A stretch of DNA of 64,000 bases from Magnetococcales bacterium (lineage in GTDB: Bacteria; Pseudomonadota; Magnetococcia; Magnetococcales; Magnetaquicoccaceae): contig JAANAU010000001.1 in NCBI GenBank assembly GCA_011089965.1, positions 62,001-126,000 on the forward strand, written 5' to 3'. Under the pieces are notes generated by a model. That model was not told where the DNA came from. It worked only from the letters and a program-made list of their open reading frames with translations, and did no database searches. Position 1 is the stretch's first letter; each line of letters starts with the position of its first letter. Shown here in pieces: positions 45,799 through 56,000 of the stretch. A program made the translations under genes and the position numbers.

Positions 45799-47547
45799 TC
45801 AAACCGCCTCCAAAGCCTCCATCAAGGTAACCTCTGGAATCATTGGCACCGTGGTGCGCAAAAAACGAACAATGGCCGTGACATCCTCCTCGCTGACCAT
45901 CGGGGCCTGGATGCGGCGCAATTCACGTCCGGGCGCGATGAACAATCCATCGCCCTGACCAAGCAGATTTTCTGCCCCTCCTTCGTCAAGAATCACCCGG
46001 GAATCGAGCTTGGAGGTCACCTTGAAAGCCAGACGCGCCGGAATGTTGGACTTGATCAAACCGGTCACCACGTCACGGGTGGGACGCTGGGTGGCCAATA
46101 CCAGATGGATCCCGGCGGCCCGGCCCATCTGTGCCAGACGCACCAGAGGCTCCTCAATCGCTTTGCCGCTCTGCAACATCAAATCGGCCAACTCATCAAC
46201 CACAACCAGCACCACAGGAGGAGGCAGAGGTACCGGATCCAGGGTGCCCCCACGTCCGACCGCGTCACTCCGTTTGGTCTGCCATCCCTGAAGATTGCGC
46301 ACGCCCAACCCATTCATGCGTTGATAACGGGACTCCATCTCCCCGGTCAACCACTGCAACGCTGCCAAAGCACGACGCGGCTCGGTCACCACCGGGGCCA
46401 ACAAATGGGGAACACCGTCATACAAGGAAAATTCATTACGTTTCGGATCCACCAGCAGCAGACGGGCCTGCTCAACCCGCGCGCGCAACAACACCCCGCA
46501 CAAAACCGCATGCAACAATACCGATTTGCCAGAGCGCGTGGTGCCAGCCACCAGCAAATGGGGCAGCAACTCCAGATTCTCCAGAACCGGTTGTCCACGC
46601 GCATCCACACCCAACGGCATCAGCAACGGCAATACCGGTTCCACCCCCATAGCACCTGTCAAAATACGCCGCAAAGGCACCACCGCCCGTTGCCGATTCG
46701 GGATCTCAATACCGATCACCCCATCGGTGAACAGAGGATCAATCCGCAAACCCGGACTGGACAACGACAAGGCCAGATCTGCCTCCAGACCAGTCACGCG
46801 CGTCACTTTCACGCCCGGGGCCGGATCCAGTTTATAGGTGGTGACCACCGGCCCCACATCCGCACCCACCACCTGCCCCTTGACATTGAACTCACCCAAG
46901 GTCCGCTCAATGGCACGCTGCATACGCTCAACCGCCTCCGCATCCTCCACCGATACGGGCAGATCATCCAAGGGCAACAATGATAATGGTGGAGCAGGCA
47001 CCAGGGAAGGTCGGTCCTCTTCCCGGGTGACCACACCATAATGGTCAGCCAGTGCTGCCAATCCCCCGGCAAAACCTTGTCCCAAGGTGTTGATACGCCA
47101 GGAACCATCCTTGCGATACAGCTCCAACAACAAAAGTGCACGCTCCTGATGGGCAAACAGGGCTGCCTGCAATACAAATCGAGCTGTAACCACACCCTTT
47201 TGCATCAGGCATACTTCTCCTTCTTCCAACCGGGAGAAATCATACGGCTCATCCAGCGTGACCACCACCACCAGGGCAGCCAAACTCTCCGGCAAACGTG
47301 CCAGAACCAACTCAAACCCCAAACCATATCCATGGGGAGCTGCCAGAGCGATCCCGGTGCATGGACTGACCGGCTGATTGAAAAAAATCGCATACCGGTC
47401 GTCGCTGGCCTTTTTGTCGTCATCCAACCCGAAGCAGACACAATCCACTGCCATGCCTGGTACATGAATCCCCATCCCGATCACAAATGGTGCCGCGATA
47501 TCCACCAATTGTTCCAGAGAAAGACGTTGACCGCGTTCCAGTTCCAT
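45799..47547 (-). CDS. TerD domain fused to an FtsK/SpoIIIE DNA translocase
   Basis: 582 residues. Residues about 1-172 form a TerD domain, the tellurite-resistance/stress calcium-binding fold: GMAVDCVCFGLDDDKKASDD, IFFNQPVSP and the diagnostic ELYRKDGSWRINTLGQGFAG. Residues about 195-300 match the FtsK alpha domain (GPVVTTYKLDPAPGVKVTRV, IGIEIPNRQR), and about 310-565 the RecA-like motor, with Walker A GTTRSGKS (335-342), LLVDPKRNEFSLYDGVPHL, Walker B VVLVVVDELADLM (445-457) and ATQRPTRDVVTGLIKSNIPA. The membrane domain and DNA-reading gamma domain of true FtsK are missing. It should be a soluble DNA motor with a stress-sensing head. It follows a STAS gene by 38 bp. The ATG at 47547 is used; GTG 47553 is possible. 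Confidence 0.92.
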   Translation of the reverse strand: MELERGQRLSLEQLVDIAAPFVIGMGIHVPGMAVDCVCFGLDDDKKASDDRYAIFFNQPVSPCTGIALAAPHGYGLGFELVLARLPESLAALVVVVTLDEPYDFSRLEEGEVCLMQKGVVTARFVLQAALFAHQERALLLLELYRKDGSWRINTLGQGFAGGLAALADHYGVVTREEDRPSLVPAPPLSLLPLDDLPVSVEDAEAVERMQRAIERTLGEFNVKGQVVGADVGPVVTTYKLDPAPGVKVTRVTGLEADLALSLSSPGLRIDPLFTDGVIGIEIPNRQRAVVPLRRILTGAMGVEPVLPLLMPLGVDARGQPVLENLELLPHLLVAGTTRSGKSVLLHAVLCGVLLRARVEQARLLLVDPKRNEFSLYDGVPHLLAPVVTEPRRALAALQWLTGEMESRYQRMNGLGVRNLQGWQTKRSDAVGRGGTLDPVPLPPPVVLVVVDELADLMLQSGKAIEEPLVRLAQMGRAAGIHLVLATQRPTRDVVTGLIKSNIPARLAFKVTSKLDSRVILDEGGAENLLGQGDGLFIAPGRELRRIQAPMVSEEDVTAIVRFLRTTVPMIPEVTLMEALEAV

Positions 47548-47585
47548 GACCACACAATCCCATCAACAATAAGTATCCATGCCAA

Positions 47586-47903
47586 TCAGAACAGATCAAA
47601 CAAGGTGGACATGCCGGAAGCCTTGATCAAACCGCTCAACCGGGGGGAGAGATTGACCAGCGAGATCTCCGCCTTGTCGTCTCCGGCATGTTTGCGCAAT
47701 TGAATCAACATGCCCATGGCCGAACTGTCCATCATGGTGACATCAGAAAAATCGACAATATAGTGCGTATTCGCCGGATAGCTGTAATAAGATTCCCGAA
47801 ACTGCTGACGCAAAGCGTGATTGAATGGTCCCTTGACCGCAATCCGCACCTCGCTGCTGCTTCTTTTCACCACCACCTTGCCGGTCGCTGTACTGGTATT
47901 CAT
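47586..47903 (-). CDS. STAS-domain protein
   Basis: 105 residues, a lone STAS domain (VDFSDVTMMDSSAMGMLIQLRK with the phosphorylatable Ser, then LSGLIKASGMSTLFD). A strong GAGGGG lies 8 nt before the ATG at 47903. It is related to the STAS protein at 15841-16137, with which it shares MDSSA-(L/M)-GML. It lies between an M48 protease gene (29 bp) and the TerD-FtsK gene (38 bp), the three probably forming an operon. It may regulate a sigma factor or a partner protein; no kinase is near. Confidence 0.9.
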   Translation of the reverse strand: MNTSTATGKVVVKRSSSEVRIAVKGPFNHALRQQFRESYYSYPANTHYIVDFSDVTMMDSSAMGMLIQLRKHAGDDKAEISLVNLSPRLSGLIKASGMSTLFDLF

Positions 47904-47932
47904 GATCATTTCCCCTCACAAATATGCAACAA

Positions 47933-48802
47933 TCATTTCTCTTCTGCCAGACGCCGCGGCAAATTGGCCTGATAGATGGGTAACACTTCCGGAAGAGTGG
48001 CCTGATTCTGGGTAATGCGGGTATCGTCACTGGGATGGGTGGAAAAAAACTCCGGAGGCACCTGCTTGCCCTTGTGGGCCACCACCTTGAACCTGGCCCA
48101 CAAATCCACGGCCTTGTGCGGATCGTAACCAGCCAAAGCCATGAAATGCATACCCATGCGATCCGCCTCAGACTCATGCAGCCGACTGTATGGCATCAAC
48201 ACCCCATATGTGGCAGCAGCCCCAAAACCAGCCGCCAACAGCTTGACTTTTGCCTGGTCTGCCGCTGAACTGCTTTTGGTGACCGCCCCAGCCGCAACCG
48301 ATGAAACCGCTGCCCCAGCCGCTGAAGCGAGCATTTTTTGACTGGCCCTTTCGCTCCCATGCTGGGCTATGGCATGCGCCACCTCATGTCCCAGCACCGC
48401 TGCCAATCCCTCTTCATCGCGCGTCAACGGCAAAATCCCGGTATACACCACGATCTTGCCGCCCGGCATGCAGAAGGCATTCGGGGTTTTGGCATCATCC
48501 ACCAAGGCAAACTGCCACTGGTATCCGTGTAATTGTCCGGCCAGATTGTGCTCGGTCATGTAGCGTTCAACCGCATGCTGAATACGCCTGCCCACCCGCT
48601 GCACCATCTGATCCTCGCGCGTCCCCTGGATGATGCGCGCCTGTTGCATGAATTCCCCATACGCCTGGCTGGCCTGCGCCATCATCTGGTTCGGGGGAAT
48701 CAACGCCAACTGCTGACGCCCGGTCAAAGGGACATTCTGACACCCTGTCAAAACCAATACAGTCAGCCCCAATATGGTCACAACACCGAGTCTCGATGGC
48801 AT
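47933..48802 (-). CDS. M48-family zinc metalloprotease, lipoprotein
   Basis: 289 residues. The signal sequence ends in a lipobox (LVLTGCQN), placing the protein on the outer or inner membrane facing the periplasm. The zinc motif HEVAH is found in AAVLGHEVAHAIAQHG, and the third ligand Glu in YSRLHESEADRMGM. The family includes BepA/LoiP, which degrade misfolded outer-membrane proteins. FCMPGGKIVVYTGILP is the conserved strand before the catalytic helix. AGGAG stands 5 nt before the ATG at 48802. It heads a putative operon with the STAS and TerD-FtsK genes. Confidence 0.93.
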   Translation of the reverse strand: MPSRLGVVTILGLTVLVLTGCQNVPLTGRQQLALIPPNQMMAQASQAYGEFMQQARIIQGTREDQMVQRVGRRIQHAVERYMTEHNLAGQLHGYQWQFALVDDAKTPNAFCMPGGKIVVYTGILPLTRDEEGLAAVLGHEVAHAIAQHGSERASQKMLASAAGAAVSSVAAGAVTKSSSAADQAKVKLLAAGFGAAATYGVLMPYSRLHESEADRMGMHFMALAGYDPHKAVDLWARFKVVAHKGKQVPPEFFSTHPSDDTRITQNQATLPEVLPIYQANLPRRLAEEK

Positions 48803-48948
48803 GGTCACTCCTTGGAAAATCCATGAAAGAATTGGGTTGCACGTTGATCATCTTATCATGTACTCGCTGACTGCGACAATGTAAGGATTACAAATTCAAA
48901 ATAATCAGAGATGGTGACTTGTCCAGGCCACTCTGATAAGCTCGCTCC

Positions 48949-49074
48949 ATGAACGAGATCACCCAGCCTCATGACCGCTTTATCAGGCTGCTGCTTTCCG
49001 ACCCGGAAAAAGCGGGAACTCTGTACAACACCATCTGCTCTCCTGACATCCCGGATGGCGTGGCTGGCTGGTAA
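48949..49074 (+). pseudogene. N-terminal remnant of an Rpn/YhgA-family nuclease gene
   Basis: A 41-residue reading frame begins MNEITQPHDRFIRLLLSDPE, which matches the start of Rpn recombination-promoting nucleases (PD-(D/E)XK, once called YhgA-like transposases), which commonly open with PHDRFFR.LLS.PE. The frame stops at 49072-49074, before the nuclease motifs would appear, so only the N-terminal helix region is left. No remaining part follows in the other frames before the copper ATPase gene. This is probably a decayed mobile-type gene. Rather than a remnant it could be a small expressed protein, but no clear ribosome site is visible. Confidence 0.5.
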
Positions 49075-49200
49075 CAGCCAACTATGATGCCAGCCATACT
49101 GGCAAACAAGTGCGGATCAACACATGAAACCTATGCGTCACAAATTTGGCCAAACACCAGACCGGTTGACGGAAAAAATGAGGGCAGCAAATCGTATACG

Positions 49201-51633
49201 ATGAACAACGCGACTCCCAAAATCTGTCACCATTGCCATCTGGACATACCTGCTGCCAGCCTGATTCAAGACGGTGAACAGGAGTTCTGTTGCACCGGAT
49301 GTCAGCTGGCTTGGCGCATGATTCATGGCATGGGGTTGGAGGAGTTCTACCAGCGTCGGGACAGCCACAATACCATGACTCCCCCGATCCAAACCGAAAT
49401 CGCATCGATCCGCTCCTTCGACGATCCGGAGTATCTATCCAGCCTGACCCGCATCGTGGACAATGGACGGGAGGTGTGTCTGTTGATCGATGGGATCCAA
49501 TGCGCTGCCTGCGTGTGGTTGAACGAACAGATGTTGCGGCGTTTGCCTGGCGTAACAGAGGTGTGGATCAATTTTGCCACCCATCGTGCCCGGATACGTT
49601 GGGATCCGGCGCAACTCCCATTGTCAGAGATCATCGCCACGATCCAGCGCATCGGCTATCGTGCCGAACCCTATGATCCCACCCAAGGTGAGGAACGACG
49701 CGCCCGCAAAAACCGGGATCTGTTGGCACGCTTGGGAGTGGCTGGATTTGGGGCTGCCAATGTGATGTTCATCGCCATTGCCCTGTATGCCGGATACTTT
49801 CAAGGCATGGATGCCAACGCCAAAAATTTTTTTCACTGGGTAGCCTGGTTTTTGGCCACTCCGGTGTTGCTCTACAGTGGTCACATTTTCCTTCGGGGCG
49901 CATGGAACGGCCTGCGCGCCCGACGCCTGACCATGGATCTGCCGATTGCCATTGGTGCCTGGGTCACCTATGGCTACAGCATGTTCGTCACGCTGCAAGA
50001 GAGTGGCGAGGTCTATTTCGATTCGGTCACCATGTTTCTGTTTTTTCTGCTCTCCGGACGCTATCTGGAATGGATCGCACGTGCCAAGGCCGCCAACTCC
50101 ATGGAACGGCTGCTCAATCTGGAACCACGCCAGGCTGTGGTACTCCGGGGTACAGAGACACTCTGCGTACCCGTGCGTCAGGTGCAGGTCGGAGACCGGG
50201 TGCTGATCAAACCGGGGGAACGAATTCCGGTCGATGGCACCATTGAATCCGGCACCACCAGCGTGGACGAATCGATGCTGACCGGCGAAGCCCTGCCTGT
50301 CACCCGTACCGCTGGTCAACCCCTGGTGGGCGGCACCTTGAATCTGGAAGGGTCCGTCATCCTGCGCGTGGAACGGGTGGGAGAAGAGACCGCCCTGGCG
50401 CGCATCCTGCGTCTGGTGGAAACCGCTCAGGCCGAACGTCCCCCCATCCAGGGAGTCGCCGACCGGGTGGCAGCCCGTTTCGTGGCCATTGTCCTGGTGC
50501 TGGCTGCTGCCACCCTGGGGTTCTGGTTGTGGTACGACCCAACTCAGGCACTGACCAACAGTGTGGCCGTGCTGATCATCACCTGTCCCTGCGCTCTGGG
50601 ACTGGGGGCACCTGCGGCCATGCTGGTGGCCATGGGAACCGCAGCCCGTATGGGCATTCTGCTGCGCAGCGGAGAAACCATCGAACGGTTGGATCGGGTC
50701 ACACAGGTCGTGATGGATAAAACCGGAGTGCTGACCACCGGTCAACTGCGTGTCGAACGTCTGGTTCCCGAAACGGGTCAGGATGCGGTTGCGCTGTTGA
50801 GCCGGGCCGCAGCCGTTGAACAGCACTCGGAACATCCGGTAGGCCGCGCCATTGTTCGTGCTTTTTACGAAACCTGTCCCGAAACTCCGCTGGCACCGGC
50901 TACCAACGCCCGCAATGTCCCGGGTCTGGGCATGGAAGCATGGTTGGATGATGCATGCATCCGGGTGGGAAGAGTGGGATTTGTGCTGGAAGCCCCCTCG
51001 GCACCACCTCCCCCGCCCGATCTGGATCAGGCACTGACCTGGAGCGCATGCAGCCAGGATGGCCGACTGCTCGGCTGGATCGGGCTGGGAGACGGCGTCA
51101 AACCCGAAGCACATTCCATGGTGGCAACACTGCACAAGCTCGATCTGCCGGTTTTGATGCTCTCCGGAGACCGTGCCCCGGTAGTTCAGCAGGTGGCACA
51201 CGCAACCGGAGTCACCTTGGCAGAAAGCGAACTGCTGCCCGAAGACAAAGCACGCATCATCGCCGATTTGCAAAACGCCGGAGCCGTGACTGCCATGGTG
51301 GGCGACGGGGTCAACGACGCCCCGGCTTTGGCACGTGCGGACGTTGCCCTGGTCGTGGCCAATGCCACGGATCTGGCCGTGGCCTCTGCGGATGTCATCC
51401 TGTTGAACCGGAATCTGCACGCCGTGGTCCACGCCTTCACCCTGGCGCGCCGCACCTTGCAGATCATTCGCCAGAATTATACATTTTCACTTGTGTACAA
51501 TCTTCTGGCCATCCCGATGGCCATGGCAGGCTGGGTGTCACCAATCATTGCCGCCATCTCCATGCCGCTCTCCAGCCTGGTGGTGATCATCAACGCCTTG
51601 CGTCTGCGTCATGCGGAGTCGAACACACCATGA
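49201..51633 (+). CDS. ccoI: Copper-type P1B ATPase (CcoI/FixI-like)
   Basis: 810 residues. The N-terminal cysteine-rich segment ([19 protein letters not shown]) is the one found in CcoI/FixI; an HMA domain with CAAC ([13 protein letters not shown]) follows. Eight membrane helices include the CPC metal site in [15 protein letters not shown]. Catalytic motifs: TGEALPV, the phosphorylation site DKTGVLTTG (V where DKTGTLT is usual), EHPVGRAI and [10 protein letters not shown]. It exports Cu+ for assembly of cbb3-type cytochrome oxidase. ATG 49201 was chosen because it lies before the cysteine motifs; the frame opens at 49084. The ccoS start overlaps its stop (ATGA). The oxidase genes themselves are not in the window. 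Confidence 0.93.
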   Translation: MNNATPKICHHCHLDIPAASLIQDGEQEFCCTGCQLAWRMIHGMGLEEFYQRRDSHNTMTPPIQTEIASIRSFDDPEYLSSLTRIVDNGREVCLLIDGIQCAACVWLNEQMLRRLPGVTEVWINFATHRARIRWDPAQLPLSEIIATIQRIGYRAEPYDPTQGEERRARKNRDLLARLGVAGFGAANVMFIAIALYAGYFQGMDANAKNFFHWVAWFLATPVLLYSGHIFLRGAWNGLRARRLTMDLPIAIGAWVTYGYSMFVTLQESGEVYFDSVTMFLFFLLSGRYLEWIARAKAANSMERLLNLEPRQAVVLRGTETLCVPVRQVQVGDRVLIKPGERIPVDGTIESGTTSVDESMLTGEALPVTRTAGQPLVGGTLNLEGSVILRVERVGEETALARILRLVETAQAERPPIQGVADRVAARFVAIVLVLAAATLGFWLWYDPTQALTNSVAVLIITCPCALGLGAPAAMLVAMGTAARMGILLRSGETIERLDRVTQVVMDKTGVLTTGQLRVERLVPETGQDAVALLSRAAAVEQHSEHPVGRAIVRAFYETCPETPLAPATNARNVPGLGMEAWLDDACIRVGRVGFVLEAPSAPPPPPDLDQALTWSACSQDGRLLGWIGLGDGVKPEAHSMVATLHKLDLPVLMLSGDRAPVVQQVAHATGVTLAESELLPEDKARIIADLQNAGAVTAMVGDGVNDAPALARADVALVVANATDLAVASADVILLNRNLHAVVHAFTLARRTLQIIRQNYTFSLVYNLLAIPMAMAGWVSPIIAAISMPLSSLVVIINALRLRHAESNTP

Positions 51634-51812
51634 ATACGATCTTTATATTGTTACCTTTGGCGGTTTTTCTCAGTCTGATCGGCCTGGTTTTGTTGATCTG
51701 GTCGGTCAAGCGAGGACAGTTTGACGATCTGGAGGGGCCGGCCCATCGCATCCTGTTCGAGGATGATGCGGCCCTGGTTCCAAACCAGAAAAAACAACCA
51801 AAAGACAAATAG
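51630..51812 (+). CDS. ccoS: cbb3-type cytochrome oxidase assembly protein CcoS
   Basis: 60 residues with one membrane helix ([21 protein letters not shown]) followed by [23 protein letters not shown], the hallmark of CcoS. It is needed for incorporation of cofactors into the cbb3 oxidase, a high-affinity terminal oxidase for low oxygen. The ATG overlaps the CcoI stop by 4 bp, the usual arrangement in ccoGHIS clusters. Confidence 0.95.
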   Translation: MNTIFILLPLAVFLSLIGLVLLIWSVKRGQFDDLEGPAHRILFEDDAALVPNQKKQPKDK

Positions 51813-51822
51813 TACCTGTCTC

Positions 51823-53046
51823 ATGAAAATCTGCCACACCTCAGACTGGCATCTTGGCCATCGCATTCATGGACAGACGCGACACGAAGAACATTTCCAG
51901 TTTCTGAAATGGCTGATCACCACACTGCGTCAGGAAACGGTCGATGTCTTGCTGATTGCCGGGGATCTGTTTGACACCACCACGCCCAATACCCGCGCCC
52001 AGGAGCTGTATTATCGTTTCCTGGCCAGCGCCAGTCAGCATGGATGCCGCCACATCGTGATCATAGGGGGCAATCATGACTCTCCGGCATTTCTGGATGC
52101 CCCAAAACGACTTCTGGCTGCATTGCAGGTCCATGTAATCGGAGCCATCGGCACGGATCCGGAAGAAGAGGTGCTGGTGTTGCATGCGCCCGATGGCCAA
52201 CCTGAACTGATTGTATGTGCCACCCCTTTTCTGCGGGATCGGGACATTCGTCTCTCTGAGGCTGCCGAAAGCATGGAAGAAAAAAGTCGCAAATGGATCG
52301 AAGGGATCTGTGGCCACTATACGCGCGTGCTGGAGATTGCCATGCACAAACGTCGCACATTATCCACCACGCTTCCGCTGGTGGTGATGGGTCATCTGTT
52401 TGCTTCCGGAGGTCGGGTATGCGATGGGGATGGGGTGCGTGAACTGTATGTGGGCACGCTCGCCCAGATCCCGGCAGGAATCTTTCCCGTCGATGAGGTG
52501 GATTATCTGGCCCTGGGCCATCTCCATCAGGCCCAACAGGTGGGAGGGCAGCCCAACAGACGCTACAGCGGCACCCCTCTGCCCATGGGATTTGACGAAA
52601 TCGGTCGCCAGAAAAGTGTCAGCATGATCACCTTCCAGGGACGCCAACCCTCCATTGAGCTGCGGGAAATTCCCTGTTTCCAGGAACTGCATCGCATTCA
52701 GGGAGACCGCACACAGATTCTTGCCGAGGTCACCCAACGAATTGCTGCCAACAGCCAGGCCTGGCTGGAGATCATCCATCAAGGACCAGGATTGATCGGA
52801 GATCTGCGCACCCGGTTGCTGGATCTTGCCGCTTCGAGCAATCTCAAGATTTTGCGCATTCGCGATCACCAGTCTGCCCTCACCTCCTTTGAGACCGATC
52901 AAGAGCTGCATCTGGAAGAGCTGGATGAATGGATGGTCTTTGAACGCTGTCTGGAGGGCCACAAGATCCCGGAACAGGAGCGGCCCGGATTGCGTCTGGC
53001 CCATCGGGAGATTGTGGCCGCGCTATCCGGACAGGAGCCGGACTGA
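51823..53046 (+). CDS. sbcD: Exonuclease SbcCD subunit D
   Basis: 407 residues. The Mre11-type phosphoesterase motifs are present: HTSDWHLGH, LIAGDLFD, IGGNHDS, VVMGHLF and LGHLHQAQ. Together with SbcC it cuts hairpins and blocked DNA ends during repair and replication. ATG 51823 begins at the first motif; the frame opens at 51721 within ccoS. The stop overlaps the sbcC start (TGATG), so the two subunits are translationally coupled. Confidence 0.96.
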   Translation: MKICHTSDWHLGHRIHGQTRHEEHFQFLKWLITTLRQETVDVLLIAGDLFDTTTPNTRAQELYYRFLASASQHGCRHIVIIGGNHDSPAFLDAPKRLLAALQVHVIGAIGTDPEEEVLVLHAPDGQPELIVCATPFLRDRDIRLSEAAESMEEKSRKWIEGICGHYTRVLEIAMHKRRTLSTTLPLVVMGHLFASGGRVCDGDGVRELYVGTLAQIPAGIFPVDEVDYLALGHLHQAQQVGGQPNRRYSGTPLPMGFDEIGRQKSVSMITFQGRQPSIELREIPCFQELHRIQGDRTQILAEVTQRIAANSQAWLEIIHQGPGLIGDLRTRLLDLAASSNLKILRIRDHQSALTSFETDQELHLEELDEWMVFERCLEGHKIPEQERPGLRLAHREIVAALSGQEPD

Positions 53047-56000
53047 TGCGCATCTTGCAGATTCGACTTCAAAACCTGAACTCACTCGCAGGCGAATGGT
53101 ATATCGATCTGACCCATTCCGCCTATCGGGCAGACGGGATTTTTCTGATCACCGGCCCGACCGGAGCCGGCAAGACCACGCTGTTTGATGCCATTTGTCT
53201 GGCTCTTTACGGTGCCACTCCCCGTCTGGGCCGGATCACGCGCACGGACAATGAAATCATGTCGCGTCTCACCGGCTCCTGTTTTGCCGAAGTGACCTTT
53301 GAAACCCCGGATGGACGGTTTCGTTGCCACTGGAGCCAGCACAGGGGGCGACGCAAGGCCACTGGCGAGTTGCAATCCCCTCTGCACGAAATCGCGGATG
53401 TTGCCACAGGCCGCATCCTGGAAGAGCGTTATTCCGGGGTGGCGAAAATGGTGGAGCAGATCACCGGCATGGATTTCGACCGTTTCACCCGTTCCATGCT
53501 GTTGGCCCAGGGTCGATTTGCCGCTTTTCTGCATGCCAACAGCGGAGAGCGTTCCGCCCTGTTGGAACAGATTACCGGCACCGAAATCTACAGCCGCATC
53601 TCCAAGGAGGTGCATTGGCGCCGTGGGGAGGAGCGGCGTCAACGGGATCTGCTGGCCACTCAACTGGAGGGGTTGCGACTGCTGGAACCTGCCGAAGAGG
53701 AACGTTTAAGGCGTGCTTTGGCTGGAGAACGTTTGGCTGCCGAAGCCTGCACCAACCGTCTGTTGGAGATCGAACAGGCGCTGTTGTGGTGGAACGAGAT
53801 CAAACAGCTTGCCGAGGAGTTGCAACGCATTCAGGGCCAGATGACCGCCTGGTCACAACGTTGGGAGAGGCTGACCCCGGAACGGGAGCGGTTGCAGCGC
53901 GCTCAACGTACCCTGGAACCCCGTGCCCGCCACGCTCTCTTGATCCAACTGCGTCAGGCGCAACAGGCGGATCAGCAAACGTTGGAAGGGCAGCGTCCAC
54001 TCACCGGATCGGCCCGAATCGCTCTGGTCAAGGCCGAGCAAACCCTGTCAGAGGCCAAAACAGACCTGGAGCACCTCAAAAAAGAACAAACCATTACCTG
54101 GAATGCACTGCGTTTGACGCGCGCTTTGGATGTGCGACTGAACGAGAAGAAAGGGCCGCTCCAACAGGCAGAGCACGAATGGACAGTACGGCAACAGGAG
54201 TCACGCACCCTCCACACAATACAACAACAAGCCCAGACACATCTGGCAACAACTCTTCAGCAACAACAAAAAATCGCAACGGCACTGGCCCTCTACCCGG
54301 CTGATCAGGGGCTGGTGGAGCAGGAGACCGGGATCCAGGCCCACCTGAAGTTGTTGCACACCTTGCGCACCCGCCGGGCTGCACGAGTTCAGACCGCACA
54401 GAGCGGCTCCACGCAGGTGACAGAGTCGCAAAAAACGGTCACCCACCTCGAAGCTGCCTTGACCCGGGGACGTGCCCAGCTGGAGGAGATGCTGGCCCAA
54501 CAGGAACCGACCTTCTGGCGCACCACGTTGAACCGACTCATGGAGCGACAACTTCGGTTGGAACAACTGCGTGAACTGCTCACCACCCGCCAGGCCATGC
54601 AGAACGGTTGCAACCAGTGGCACGTCCGCCATCAGACCGCTCTGCGCACCCTGGCAGAGCAGGAACAATCCATTCCGGAGTCAGAGGCAACCCTGCTCGC
54701 ACTGGAACAGGAACGGAATGGGCTTGAGAGCCGTCTGGCCGTGATTCAAGAGATCCAGGGATTGGCCACGGCGCGGCAACGTTTGCAACCGGATACCCCT
54801 TGTCCGCTGTGTGGTTCCAAAGAGCACCCCTATGCCACGGAACAACCACCTGTGGTTCATGCCACCTTGACCGCTTTGCAGAATATCCGCGCCGCATGGC
54901 AGCAGCAGCAGGAACGGTGTCAGCAGGCCCGTCTGGCTTTGGCCCACACCCGCCAGGAGTTGCACACCTGCGACCAACGTCTTCAGGAGTTGACGCGCGA
55001 TCTGGCTGGCCTGGATGAAGCGTGCCAACGCCAGTGTCTGGCACTATCGGTGGATCTGCGCACCCCTCTTTCCCGGGATGGCGTGGAGGGGTTGATCCAG
55101 GCCAACCGTCAACAACTGGAGCATGCGGGCGTTGTGGTGACGACACTCGACCGGTTGGAGCCGGAGTTGCTCAAAGGTCAACAGCAACTGGAGGCCGCAC
55201 GCCACCAACTGGACAGCCACAGCCGTGAGCAGGTGCGCCTTGCGGATGAGATCCAACAACTCTCCACACAGGAACAATCGATCTGCGCAGAACTGACACC
55301 AAAGCTGGCGATTTTTGGTTTGACCTTGAACCAGGTCGAAACACTGGAAAAACTCTCTGCAATCTTGACAGAACGACGCAAACGGTGGATCAAACTGGAT
55401 GCACAACAGAAGGAACAACAGGAGGCCCGCAACCGTCTGGAGTGGGAGATCAACCAGCGAACACACGATCTGAATCGTCTGGATATGGAGTCACGGATCA
55501 AAGAGAGGCTCTGCCAGGAGCTGGGCCAGGAGTGGCAACGTTTGCAGCAGGAGCGAAATGCCCTGTTTGGAGAGCGCGATCCAGACCAGGAGGAGCAACG
55601 TCTCTTGCAAATCATGGCCGATGCCGAGAATCGTCTCCAGGCCCGCATGGAAGAACGCGAGGCGGCCCAACATCATCTGTTGCGACTGGAAAGCCAATGC
55701 AACGAACTGGAGCGTTCCATGCAGGGTCGCATGCCGTCACTGATTGCCGAGGAGGCGGCACTGTTGACCGAGCTGGTCCGGTTGGGTTTTGCCGATGAGG
55801 CCGATTTCTGTGCGGCCTGTCTTCCGGAAGAGCAACGCCAGGCGCTGCTGAATCAGGAACGCCAACTGGCCGATGAAGGGACCGCCTTGCGTTCTGTCCA
55901 TCAGGCCAAAACCGCCCAGTGGAACGTTATGCAGGGCAGGCGCATCAGCGATCAACCGGTTGAGCTTCTGCAACAGGTCAAACACCGTTTGTTGGCTCGC

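Noticed and set aside
45799-47547. Ordinary FtsK chromosome-segregation protein
   Set aside because: There are no N-terminal membrane helices and no gamma domain; the N-terminus is TerD.
49145-49154. TTTGGCCAAA palindrome upstream of ccoI as an FNR-type site
   Set aside because: It does not match TTGAT-N4-ATCAA, and a 10-bp palindrome may occur by chance.
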